Shown here one piece after another: positions 43,500-52,600 of a stretch of DNA of 64,000 bases. How positions within the stretch are numbered: the first letter of the stretch is position 1; each line of letters opens with the position of its first letter. Source of the DNA: Calothrix sp. NIES-2098 (GTDB taxonomy: Bacteria; Cyanobacteriota; Cyanobacteriia; Cyanobacteriales; Nostocaceae); NCBI GenBank assembly GCA_002368175.1, contig AP018172.1:4901001-4965000 (forward strand), in the 5' to 3' direction. The translations under genes and the position numbers were made by a program. The notes beneath the pieces are model-generated. The model saw only the letters and a program-made list of their open reading frames with translations. It had not been told where the DNA came from and made no database searches.

Positions 43500-46100
43500 T
43501 TATTCTGCTTCTTCTAGAAGACCCGTATCGCCAGTATCAGGAGGAACTATAGCTACTCCGGTGATGGCGTCATCTTCGTCTAAGCGCTGCACTCTCACGC
43601 CTGTTGCCGATCGCGATTGTACGGAAATGGCATTCACCGCTTGGCGAATAATAATACCGCGATTTGTTACCATCATAATTTCGTCGTCACAGTTGACGAT
43701 TTGCAAGGTGGCTAATTGGTCTTTGGTTTTACGGTTTTTGAATTTGGTTGCCATTAAACCTTGACCGGCGCGATTTTGCAAGCGGAACTGGGCAACGGGG
43801 ACGCGCTTACCATAGCCATTCATCGTAATTACTAATACCCAAGGGCCGCTACTAGCGTTAGCTGGTACTTCTGCGGACTCTTCATTTTCGGTATCTTCGA
43901 CTTCGAGGATTTCTTCAATCTCGGCTTCGATTTCGCTATCTGTACTCAAGGTGTCGAGAATGGCGGCGGGAAGTATATCCATGCCGACTAATTCATCACC
44001 AGGTTTGAGTTTCATGGATTTGACACCACGAGTTGCTCTACCTAGGGGACGCAATTGTTCGTGGTTACATCTAAAGTGAATCGCCATCCCCTGACGGGAA
44101 CCGACAATTACGCTGTCTTCTACCCTAGCGCGTCTTACCCAGCGCAGTTGGTCGCCTTCTTCTAAGGAAATTGCGATTAAGCCGTTGGCGCGAATGTTAC
44201 TAAATGCTGCCAATTCGGTTTTCTTGATATTGCCACCTTTGGTGAGCATCACCAGATATTCTTCACTGGTAAACTCATCAACTGGGACAATGGAAGTAAT
44301 TTTTTCTTCCTTGGGAATAGGTAACATTTGCACAATGGGCGTACCACGACTGGTACGAGAACCCACGGGAATTTGATAAGCTTTGAGACAGTAAACGACA
44401 CCGCGATCGCTAAAGAATAAAACGCTGTCGTGATCGCAGCAAGTCAAGAAATGTTCTATGGTGTCATCATCTTTTACTTTGGCGGCTGCTTTCCCTCTGG
44501 TAGCCCTGCTTTGGGCTTCAAAGGTGTTAACCGGCATCCGTTTGATGTAACCTTGCTCTGTCAGCAGAATTAGTACTTTTTCATTGGCGATCAGATCGAG
44601 GTCATCAATTTCACCTTCTGCATGGGTAATTACTGTGCGTCGGGGTGTGGCGAAGCTAGTTTTGATTTGGGTGACTTCGTCTTCAATGATTGATAGCACT
44701 CTTTCCCGCCGTGCCAAAATATCTTGCAGATCGGCAATTTGCGCTTGTAAATCTTCGTGTTCTTGGCGAATTTTATCTGCTTCTAGGGCAGTTAACCGCC
44801 GCAGTTGCATTTGTAAAATCGCATCGGCTTGAACTTCCGATAGTCCGTAGGTGGTAATTAGTTCGCCTTTGGCTGTGGGTGCATCGGAAGCATGACGAAT
44901 CAAGTTAATGATGGCATCTAAATGTGCCAAGGCAATTAACAAGCCTTGCAGGATATGGTCGCGTTCTTCCGCTTTCCGCAGTTCGTAACGCGTGCGTCTG
45001 TTAATCGATTCAATACGAAAATCGAGGAAGACTTCTAAGAACTGCTTGATGGTAAGGGTTTGGGGTTCTCCATTCACCAACGCCAGCATATTCGCCCCAA
45101 AGTTGGCTTGCAGTGGGGTTTGCTTGTAGAGGTTATTCAGTACTACTCTAGGATAGGCGTCACGCTTGAGTTCGATAACGATACGCATCCCATCGCGATC
45201 GCTTTCATCCCGGATATCTGCAATTCCCTCGATACGCTTTTCATTCACCAACTCGGCAATTTTTTCAATTAATGCGGCTTTGTTGGTTTGATAAGGCAAT
45301 TCGGTGATGATAATTGCTTCTCGTTCGGGACGTCCTCTTTGCTCAATGGTTTCGATGTTAGCTACACCGCGCATGGTAATCGAACCGCGCCCAGTGGTGT
45401 AAGCTTCTTTAATTGCGGCAGTTCCTAAAACCTGCGCCCCAGTGGGAAAGTCTGGGCCGTGGATATACTGCATTAACTGAAGATTGGTGATTTCTGGATT
45501 GTGAATTAATGCCACTAATCCATCAATCAATTCGCCTAAATTGTGTGGCGGGATGTTTGTTGCCATCCCCACAGCAATCCCAGAGGAACCATTCAGCAAC
45601 AGCTGGGGAATCCGTGATGGTAGAACTGTTGGTTCTTGTTGGGAACCGTCGAAGTTATCAATAAAATCTACGGTTTCCGATTCGATATCGTGTAGTAAAG
45701 CTGTGCTAGTTAAGGCTTGCAAGCGACATTCTGTGTATCGCATTGCCGCTGGTGGATCGTTATCTACGGAACCAAAGTTACCATGCCCGTTGATTAAGGG
45801 CGATCGCATGGAAAAATCCTGTGCCATCCGCACCAAGGCATCATAAACTGCCGTGTCGCCGTGGGGGTGATATTTACCTAAAACTTCCCCAACCACACGG
45901 GCGCATTTACGGAATGGGCGATCGTGCGTCAAACCTAGCTCGTGCATTGCGTAGAGGATGCGACGATGCACAGGTTTCAGACCATCCCTGGCATCTGGCA
46001 GCGCCCGACCCACAATCACACTCATGGCGTATTCCAGATAAGACCGGGACATTTCGTTCCGCAGATCTGTCGGGATAATCCTCTCCTGTGAGGTTGTCAT
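43500..46100 (-). CDS. gyrA: DNA gyrase subunit A
   Basis: 866 residues. The catalytic Tyr122 (AAMRYTECRL) and the gate region HPHGDTAVYDALVRMAQ are intact, with numbering the same as in E. coli; position 83 is Thr (Ser in E. coli) and position 87 is Asp. The C-terminal beta-pinwheel has six blades with YIKRMPVNTFEAQSRATRGKAA as the GyrA-box region (a divergent form of QRRGGKG) and an acidic insert (EIEEILEVEDTENEESAE). GyrA supplies the cleavage and strand-passage part of gyrase. The box supports gyrase over topoisomerase IV, which is absent from many cyanobacteria. Confidence 0.93.
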   Translation of the reverse strand: MTTSQERIIPTDLRNEMSRSYLEYAMSVIVGRALPDARDGLKPVHRRILYAMHELGLTHDRPFRKCARVVGEVLGKYHPHGDTAVYDALVRMAQDFSMRSPLINGHGNFGSVDNDPPAAMRYTECRLQALTSTALLHDIESETVDFIDNFDGSQQEPTVLPSRIPQLLLNGSSGIAVGMATNIPPHNLGELIDGLVALIHNPEITNLQLMQYIHGPDFPTGAQVLGTAAIKEAYTTGRGSITMRGVANIETIEQRGRPEREAIIITELPYQTNKAALIEKIAELVNEKRIEGIADIRDESDRDGMRIVIELKRDAYPRVVLNNLYKQTPLQANFGANMLALVNGEPQTLTIKQFLEVFLDFRIESINRRTRYELRKAEERDHILQGLLIALAHLDAIINLIRHASDAPTAKGELITTYGLSEVQADAILQMQLRRLTALEADKIRQEHEDLQAQIADLQDILARRERVLSIIEDEVTQIKTSFATPRRTVITHAEGEIDDLDLIANEKVLILLTEQGYIKRMPVNTFEAQSRATRGKAAAKVKDDDTIEHFLTCCDHDSVLFFSDRGVVYCLKAYQIPVGSRTSRGTPIVQMLPIPKEEKITSIVPVDEFTSEEYLVMLTKGGNIKKTELAAFSNIRANGLIAISLEEGDQLRWVRRARVEDSVIVGSRQGMAIHFRCNHEQLRPLGRATRGVKSMKLKPGDELVGMDILPAAILDTLSTDSEIEAEIEEILEVEDTENEESAEVPANASSGPWVLVITMNGYGKRVPVAQFRLQNRAGQGLMATKFKNRKTKDQLATLQIVNCDDEIMMVTNRGIIIRQAVNAISVQSRSATGVRVQRLDEDDAITGVAIVPPDTGDTGLLEEAE

Positions 46101-46553
46101 AACCTAAAAAACTCCAAAAATCGCAGATTTTAGCCCTAATAGTTGACAAATTGCAAAATTATTCCAATTTACTCTTGAATAATTGCTAGATTTTGGTACA
46201 ATTCTAGCACATATTGCTTTTTATTGCCGGGAGAGGTAAGTCTCAAGGCTAGGGAAAAACCTAACTGGGATGAAGTAAATGACTGTACCTGAGAGGCTTT
46301 TGGCTAAAGGTTAAGTGAATCTAACTAAAAAGCCTGCCAAATATAAGCAATTCAAAATTTAAAAAATTCTAAATAAATAACCATTACACAGCAAGCATTA
46401 TAGCTACTGAGCGTGCGCCAGTGAAAGGTTGGATAGAGGATTCAGATTCACTGAGCTATAGACAGGAGAAAGCAAATATTAGATAACGGTGTACATTATG
46501 TCCATTAGTTTTTACTTCTGTCACCGTTATTTTCTATATCATCGGAGACTAGT
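46101..46553. other. Intergenic region with two hairpins, possible structured leader
   Basis: No gene. TATAGCTACTGAGC (from 46399) pairs with ACTGAGCTATA-type sequence (to 46460), and ATAACGGTG (46483-46491) pairs with CACCGTTAT (46522-46530), followed by TTTCT. These lie upstream of the small gene at 46554 and may be a leader or small RNA; no known RNA family was recognised. Confidence 0.4.
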
Positions 46554-46766
46554 ATGACTTTTCAACAATTACAAATTGGCGCTTACTTTCGGATACCTGG
46601 TATCAGTTTTGGTTGCGTATATAGAAAGGCTAGCAATTCATCTTGCAGTCTGAATTCACTATTACAGCCAATTCGCCCTAGCACAAAGGTTGTACCTTTA
46701 AATCGCGCACAAATTGCTAAATATATAGCTCAAAAGCAAGAATTCTGGAAAAGCTTACACGAATAG
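46554..46766 (+). CDS. Small hypothetical protein (70 residues)
   Basis: ATG 46554 with CGGAG about 9 bases upstream. The sequence MTFQQLQIGAYFRIPGIS with later VVPLNRAQIAKYIAQKQEF resembles short cyanobacterial proteins of unknown function. It is basic and soluble. The good ribosome binding site supports translation; I cannot assign a function. A 30-base-loop hairpin just upstream (46483-46530) may control it. Confidence 0.55.
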   Translation: MTFQQLQIGAYFRIPGISFGCVYRKASNSSCSLNSLLQPIRPSTKVVPLNRAQIAKYIAQKQEFWKSLHE

Positions 46767-46834
46767 TAGTTTGCTTGGCTAAACAGTCTTCAAAAACAGG
46801 AATTGGCTACTAAGTAATCTTGTAGGAAAAGGAA

Positions 46835-47131
46835 TTAGCAATATACTGTTATGTCTTCACCACACTCATCTGCTAAATAACTTAAAGCTTTGAAACGGAG
46901 TTCAATTAACTGTTCGTAGAAAGGATTGAGTTTACACAGAGGAGGAATGGAAATAAGAGTGCGATCGCAAAGTTTAATTTCACGTTCAAAAGGACAACTG
47001 GCCGGAATAATTTTACAGAGTAAGCGCGCTAATCGGCAATTTTCTATTTTCAAGGATTCAAGTTTTTGACGCAGTGGTTGTAGTAGAACCTTAGCCAAAT
47101 AATTTGCAGTGAATTTACTGGTAAACATCAT
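46835..47131 (-). CDS. Nitrogenase-associated small protein (Mo-nitro_C type)
   Basis: 98 residues matching the pattern of the Mo-dependent nitrogenase C-terminal family: LARLLCKIIPASCPFERE, LISIPPLCKLNPFYEQLIELRFKALSYLADE. Small proteins of this family are common in heterocyst-forming cyanobacteria, several copies per genome, and their role is not established. Its ATG overlaps the upstream gene stop (ATGA at 47128-47131), so the two are translationally coupled. No nif genes are in the window. Confidence 0.8.
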   Translation of the reverse strand: MMFTSKFTANYLAKVLLQPLRQKLESLKIENCRLARLLCKIIPASCPFEREIKLCDRTLISIPPLCKLNPFYEQLIELRFKALSYLADECGEDITVYC

Positions 47132-47565
47132 GTTATTAGTGAATGAACTTGTTTGGGAGTAAGTACTACTTTTTCAATTAAAAGTCTATCGGAATCAGAA
47201 GTATCTGCCAGAATTACATTTTTCGTATTTTCATGCAGCAAAATTTTACCTTGAGCATCAAAACTAAAGTCTATGCTAGGAATAAATCCTTTGTTAATGA
47301 GTTTTTTGAGCACAAATTTAGTAACCTGTGCTAGTAACTGAGTGTAGGGTTTCCAAGCAGACAGATTATCTAAAACCCAGTGAAATGTATCGATATCGGT
47401 GATAGATAATTCTAGTACTGCTGCTGTTAAAAAAGAGTCTGTATATGCAAAACCCATGCTACTGTGAAGCTGAGTTACCCAACATTCGGCTAATTTTTTA
47501 TCTTTAAAATTTAAGATGTAGATTGCTCTTTCAAGATGAAAGTGAAATAGTTCTAAATCTTCCAT
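47128..47565 (-). CDS. Hypothetical protein coupled to the Mo-nitro_C gene
   Basis: 145 residues, acidic/neutral, no signal peptide or membrane helix. Recognisable segments: FHFHLERAIYILNFKDKKLAE, FLTAAVLELSITDIDTFHWVL and LIEKVVLTPKQVHSLIT. No family recognised. It is the first gene of a two-gene unit with the nitrogenase-associated protein (4-base overlap), which suggests that the two act together. Confidence 0.6.
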   Translation of the reverse strand: MEDLELFHFHLERAIYILNFKDKKLAECWVTQLHSSMGFAYTDSFLTAAVLELSITDIDTFHWVLDNLSAWKPYTQLLAQVTKFVLKKLINKGFIPSIDFSFDAQGKILLHENTKNVILADTSDSDRLLIEKVVLTPKQVHSLIT

Positions 47566-47622
47566 AATGCACCAATGAGTTACAGCAAAGAAAGTTAACC
47601 ACCTCTTTTAAGGAGAGGAAGG

Positions 47623-47651
47623 AGGGTGAAGATGAATATTCATTTCACCCT
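47623..47651 (-). terminator. Long-stem hairpin after the receiver-protein gene
   Basis: AGGGTGAAGATGAAT folds onto ATTCATTTTCACCCT with one mispair, 14 pairs in all, about 107 bases past the stop at 47758 on the minus strand. The following minus-strand bases are not T-rich. Confidence 0.45.
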
Positions 47652-47757
47652 GAATTCAGGTGTAATTAAGTTGATGGTTTTCTACTTGCTTTTAACTGTA
47701 AAACTCAAAAATGCAGAAATTGTGGAGATGAAAGAAAGTTAGAAAAATTTTTTCAGT

Positions 47758-48132
47758 TTACCAGTTAAGGGCTGCTGCAATTTGCGCAGGTAGTTTCATG
47801 GCTTTGAAGGGCTTGGTGATGATAGCTTTGACTGCGAGTTCGGCAAATCGGCGTTTTTCAGTAGCTTGAGCTTTCGCTGTCAGCAAAATCACGGGAATTG
47901 ACTGAGTTGCAGGATTCGCTTGTAAGGCTTGAAAGGTAGCGATCCCATCCATATCGGGCATCATCACATCTAAGAGAATTGCATCTGGCTGTTCGGCAAT
48001 TGCCTTAGCTACTCCCTCACTCCCAGAAGCAGCTGTAGAAACTTGCCAAGCACCCACTGCTTTCAAGGCGAGTTCAGCTACTGCCCGGATATCATATTCA
48101 TCATCAATGATGAGAATGTGTTTCGCGATCAT
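47758..48132 (-). CDS. Single-domain response regulator (CheY-like)
   Basis: 124 residues, one receiver domain: acidic pair in IIDDEYD, phospho-acceptor Asp in ILLDVMMPDMDG, Thr in LLTAKA and Lys in ITKPF. No output domain, so it should act by protein contact or as a phosphate relay. The histidine kinase 49603-53643 lies nearby on the same strand and could be its partner, but three genes and a gap separate them. Confidence 0.9.
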   Translation of the reverse strand: MIAKHILIIDDEYDIRAVAELALKAVGAWQVSTAASGSEGVAKAIAEQPDAILLDVMMPDMDGIATFQALQANPATQSIPVILLTAKAQATEKRRFAELAVKAIITKPFKAMKLPAQIAAALNW

Positions 48133-48188
48133 GGAAAATTTTGACTGCGCTGCTGAGACTCTTGTCTTTATTGTGCCTTATGAGTTGT

Positions 48189-48692
48189 CTATTGAAATAA
48201 ATTAGTTACAAACAAATAGGCTAATTTCGTTGCAAACCAAGAACTCACCACGCTACCGCAGATAATAACAATAGGCGCAATGATGAACTTATTAACTTCC
48301 GAAAAACTAATGGTAGCGATCGCACTTGGAATTAATCCAGCTAGCACAATGGTAAAGCCAATGGCAATTATTTGAAAGATAGGCGAAGGTAAGTCACTGA
48401 CTTGGTATCTGTACAATATTGCCGCCAAGCTACCTCCGGCAACAGCACCTGTATAGGCACAAATTGGCAGCGTGATGGGAACAAAGATAAAACCTGCGGC
48501 TTGCGACTCCATCCAGCGATGATGAAAAATCTGTAACCAGTAAATTCCCGATAGCGCAATTGAGATGGCTCCAGCGATCGCACCTAACAGCACAACCACT
48601 AGAGACAACAACGAATGATTGTAATTGAAAGCGATCGCACCCACCGCGATAAATGGCGTGACTAATAACAGCGGCAGTAGGTAGTCTAGCAT
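48189..48692 (-). CDS. Hypothetical four-to-five-helix membrane protein
   Basis: 167 residues, mostly membrane helices: YLLPLLLVTPFIAVGAIAF, LSLVVVLLGAIAGAISIALS, AGFIFVPITLPICAYTGAVAGG, IFQIIAIGFTIVLAGLIPSAIA and FIIAPIVIICGSVVSSWF. Glycine- and alanine-rich. No family recognised. It ends 56 bases upstream of the receiver gene in the same direction and may be co-transcribed. Confidence 0.7.
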   Translation of the reverse strand: MLDYLLPLLLVTPFIAVGAIAFNYNHSLLSLVVVLLGAIAGAISIALSGIYWLQIFHHRWMESQAAGFIFVPITLPICAYTGAVAGGSLAAILYRYQVSDLPSPIFQIIAIGFTIVLAGLIPSAIATISFSEVNKFIIAPIVIICGSVVSSWFATKLAYLFVTNLFQ

Positions 48693-48747
48693 TTGTCTTT
48701 AGTCATTTTTTATTAGTAAAGGTTTTAAGGCTATTTATTTCGGAGTT

Positions 48748-49596
48748 TTATTCACGCAAGAAATACGATTGGGCTTTGCTAAAATCCAAGTTGACTAAAT
48801 CACTTTCTTCTATAAAAAAGTAGAAGTTATCATCAACTTCAAATGGGTGGTTAAGTTCTAGCAATAATCGTCCCTGCGGTTCTTCTATCGTTTCTTCAAC
48901 ATAAGAATGCAGCTCTACATATCCACCTAGCTTATTGCCGCGCTGCTCCACAATGTTATTGTCAAGTTCATAGTCCCTAATCCATTCATCAAATTCCCTG
49001 CTGAGTTTTCTTAGGTCTTCAGGAATATTGAGTGGATTGTATACAGATCGCGCTTGCCAAAACACATCATACTGTAAGGCAAATTTTAAAGCATAAATAT
49101 CGTCATACCATTCAAATTCTTTGCTAGCATTGGCTAAGAAGCTAAAGTCAGTAACTAAGTTATTTTTATCTTGAGAAATTTCTGGAAAATAGAGAATGTG
49201 GTGTTTTTCCGGACTAAGCTCAGACATCGGCACATCTAAGCCTGAATAAAATTGTAAAATTCCCTGTCGAGGCAGAGCGAATCCATCAATTATTGGCAGA
49301 TCGGCACAGTTTACCTGCATGAGAAACATCATCATCTCACCAGTTTCGCCATCGACAGGATAGCTTGTGCCTTTGGGAAGATAGGGATGACCGCCAATTT
49401 TACTTTGCCAAAGTTCTAATGGATCTCCGCCCCAATCAAAATTGGGATAGCCAGCAGAATTAAGGTGTCCAGCCTCTGCCGCAATGATTTTGATGTAAGG
49501 CGACAAGTTGGCTTCGAGGAGCGATCGCAGTGGTTCAAACTCAGGCGGTAAATCGTGCAGAATGTTATCTATCATACTTATTTGGTGTAGAAGCAC
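48748..49596 (-). CDS. DUF1963 (YwqG-like) protein
   Basis: 282 residues (275 if the second ATG, 49575, is used). The signature SKIGGHPYLPKGTSYPVD, then LMQVNCADLP with GILQFYSGLD, and the later KLGGYVELHSYVEE, identify the DUF1963/YwqG family of unknown function. Soluble. It starts 6 bases after the stop of the hybrid kinase gene in the same direction, so it is probably the third gene of that operon. Confidence 0.85.
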   Translation of the reverse strand: MLLHQISMIDNILHDLPPEFEPLRSLLEANLSPYIKIIAAEAGHLNSAGYPNFDWGGDPLELWQSKIGGHPYLPKGTSYPVDGETGEMMMFLMQVNCADLPIIDGFALPRQGILQFYSGLDVPMSELSPEKHHILYFPEISQDKNNLVTDFSFLANASKEFEWYDDIYALKFALQYDVFWQARSVYNPLNIPEDLRKLSREFDEWIRDYELDNNIVEQRGNKLGGYVELHSYVEETIEEPQGRLLLELNHPFEVDDNFYFFIEESDLVNLDFSKAQSYFLRE

Positions 49597-49602
49597 CAGT
49601 AA

Positions 49603-52600
49603 TTATATTGAATCCTGGCTGACTTCGCTACGATCGCCAATCATGCGGTTGAGTAAGTTAATTACTCGCTGTTCAAATTCTTGGGGAGTAATGCGTCCTT
49701 TGGTGAAGAATAGAGTTTGTCCTAACTTTAAGCGATCGCGATCGCTCTCATCTAAATCGCGCGCTGTGTATACAACTAACGGCACTTGGCACAAACGTTG
49801 ATGTTGGCGTAGCCAATCGACTACCGCAAAACCGTCGTTTTCTGGCAATCCTAAATCGAGTACCAACAAGTCAGGCAGAATGTTCTGGCTGATCTGGATA
49901 GCTTCCCTTCCTGTTTGCGCATAAAAGGTAGTAATGCCGTGGCGATTGAATAAGGCAATGAGTACTTGTGCTAAATCTAAGTCATCTTCGATAATTAGAA
50001 CTTTGATACAGGGATTTTGCGTAGCAGTAGCTTTTTCTAAGGCTTGACACAACAACTTGGGATTGGGTGGTTTGACAATCCAATCGCTAACACTTTGCGC
50101 TAGATCTTTATTGGCATCGGGTAACAAACCGCTAAGAATAATTACAGGGATATTTTGAGTGTGTGGCTGCTGTTTGAGAATTGCCAAGGTTTCCCAACCA
50201 TCCATACCCGGCATCATTAAGTTGAGAATAATTGCGTCAGGATGGTACAACTTTGCCTGCTCTACAGCTTCTTGTCCTGATGCAGCTACCATGACGCGAT
50301 AACCTTGTCTTTCTAACATGGTTTGCACTACCACCCGAACAGAAGGATCGTCATCGCACTCTAATACTAGAGGCGAGGCTGAGGCTGCGGTGATAGGGAT
50401 CAACACAGATGGCGAAAGATTTTCTTGATTCTCTCTGTTTCTTTGTCTGGTTTCTTCTTCGGAAAGCAGTGGCAAAGTAAAGAAGAAATTGCTACCTGCT
50501 CCTAAGGTACTTTCAACCCAGATTTGCCCCTGATGATGTTGCAAAATACTGCGACAAATCGCTAAACCTAAACCTGTTCCTCCCTTTTGGCGGGAGTCGG
50601 AAGCATCAACTTGTCCAAAGCGCTCAAATACAGATTCCAGTTTCTCAGATGGGATGCCTCGACCTTGGTCTTTGACTTGGAAGCGGATTTGTTTTCCTGC
50701 GAGAATTTCGCCACTCAACCAAATTGTTGAACCCGGTGGAGAAAATTTAATCGCATTGCTGAGTAAGTTGGTAAAAACTTGAATTATCCGGTCGGGATCG
50801 GCCCAAATTGGCGCTGATAGGGGCGAAACTGATATTGTCACCCCTGCTTGCTCTGCCATTTCCTCAACAGTCTCTACTGACTCAGTAATTAACTCGCCAG
50901 CATCGCAGATTTCCGGGGTCATTTGTACCTTACCCGACTCGATGCGCTCAATATCCAAGATGTCATTAATCAGACGCACCAACCGATCTGTATTACTAGC
51001 TGCAATCTTTAACATCCGTTGCGCTTCTTCCGGTTCGGCTAAAAGAACGCCACCTGCTAATAAATCCAATGCACCAGCAACAGAAGTCAGGGGTGTGCGT
51101 AATTCATGACTAACTACGGAAACAAATTCATCTTTGAGGCGTTCGATTTCGCGGCGATCGCTAATATCTTTCATAAAGCAATAATGCCCGATGAATCGCT
51201 GCTGGCGATCGTAGGCTTTGACCATCACCACTTGTTTGTCAAAAACCGATTTGTCTTTGCGCAGGCCTCTAGCTTCTACATCCACCTTGCCGTTAGTCAG
51301 CATTAGTTGATAGGCTGCATTCAATGTTTCTAAATCTTCTGGGTGGACGGTTGATACCCATTCCATGCCAATTATTTCCTCTGCTTGATAACCAACGGTG
51401 TTGGCATAAGCTGGATTGACTTTGATGTAACGTCCCTGAGTATCTAACTGGGAAATACCTTCGACTGCGCTTTCTAAGGCCAAACTGAGGTGACGAAATT
51501 CTTCTTCGGCTTGTTGTCGCTCGGTAATGTCGTTATTAATCTCCAAAATTCTCTCAACTTTACCTTGCTCGTCGCGCTGCAATGCCCAACGACTGGACAC
51601 GACAACAGGAGTACCATTGCGTTTACTGTGTACGAGTTCACCTTCCCAACGCCCTGTTTCCAAAAGTTGAGCTTCGATTTCTGTTAACGGTTGGGGAAAT
51701 TGGGTTTGCAGGAATTCATGAGAAATTTGGCCAATGGCTTCTGCTTTCGTCCAGCCGTACATCTCCTCTGCACCGCGATTCCAAAAGGTAATTCTGGCGC
51801 TGGCGTCGCGGACTATGATGGTGTCGTGAGTTAAGTCGAGGAGAAATGCTTGTTGTCGGAGTTCTTCTTCTGAGTGCTTGCGTTCGCTAATATCTTCAAC
51901 TATGTAAGAAAATCGCGGACGATCAGCGCGATCGCTATTAATTGCCGAAACTGTCGCTGAAAGCCATTTCTTATCTGTGGGCGTTTCATGCGCGTACTCA
52001 AAGCGAACTGGAGCATGGTTGCGTTCGGCTGCACGGTAATACTCAATCCACTGGTTTATATAGTTTTGTGGGGCACCCATTTCACTAGCTAGCCGATTCT
52101 GCATGGCGGCTGGTGTCAGTCCATAAAATTTCGCGGCGGCGGCATTATCAGAAATATGTAGGACGTCATCGTCTAGCACCTCAACAACTCCCATCAGCAT
52201 CGGTGCGCTGTCAAAGAAACTGCGCAGGGTGGCTTCACTCTGGCTCAGTGCTTCTTGTGTAAGTTTGCTATTGCTAATATCGCTGCCAATGCCGAGAAAG
52301 CCTGTAATATTGTTTTCAGCGTCACGCAAAGCTGTTACTGATAGCAATAACGGAAAGCGCGAACCGTCTTTGCGGATATAAGTCCATTCGCGCTCCTCTA
52401 CTTGTCCGCGTCGCGCCTTAGCAACAAATACCTCAAATCCCGGCTCAATAGTTACGCCCAGTTCTTGAGATAGTTCTTGCGCTACTTGCACAATTTCATC
52501 CCAGTCATGGATAATTGCGGGAGTTGTTTTCCCAACTACCTCTTGGGCAGTATACCCCAGCGATCGTTCTGCTGCTGCATTAAACGTGAGGATGATACCT

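Noticed and set aside
43585..45300. Plus-strand frames opposite gyrA
   Set aside because: Shadows of the conserved gyrA codons.
43732..46100. Idea that the gyrA gene carries a quinolone-resistance change
   Set aside because: Thr at position 83 is a natural variant in many bacteria; no resistance claim can be made from sequence alone.
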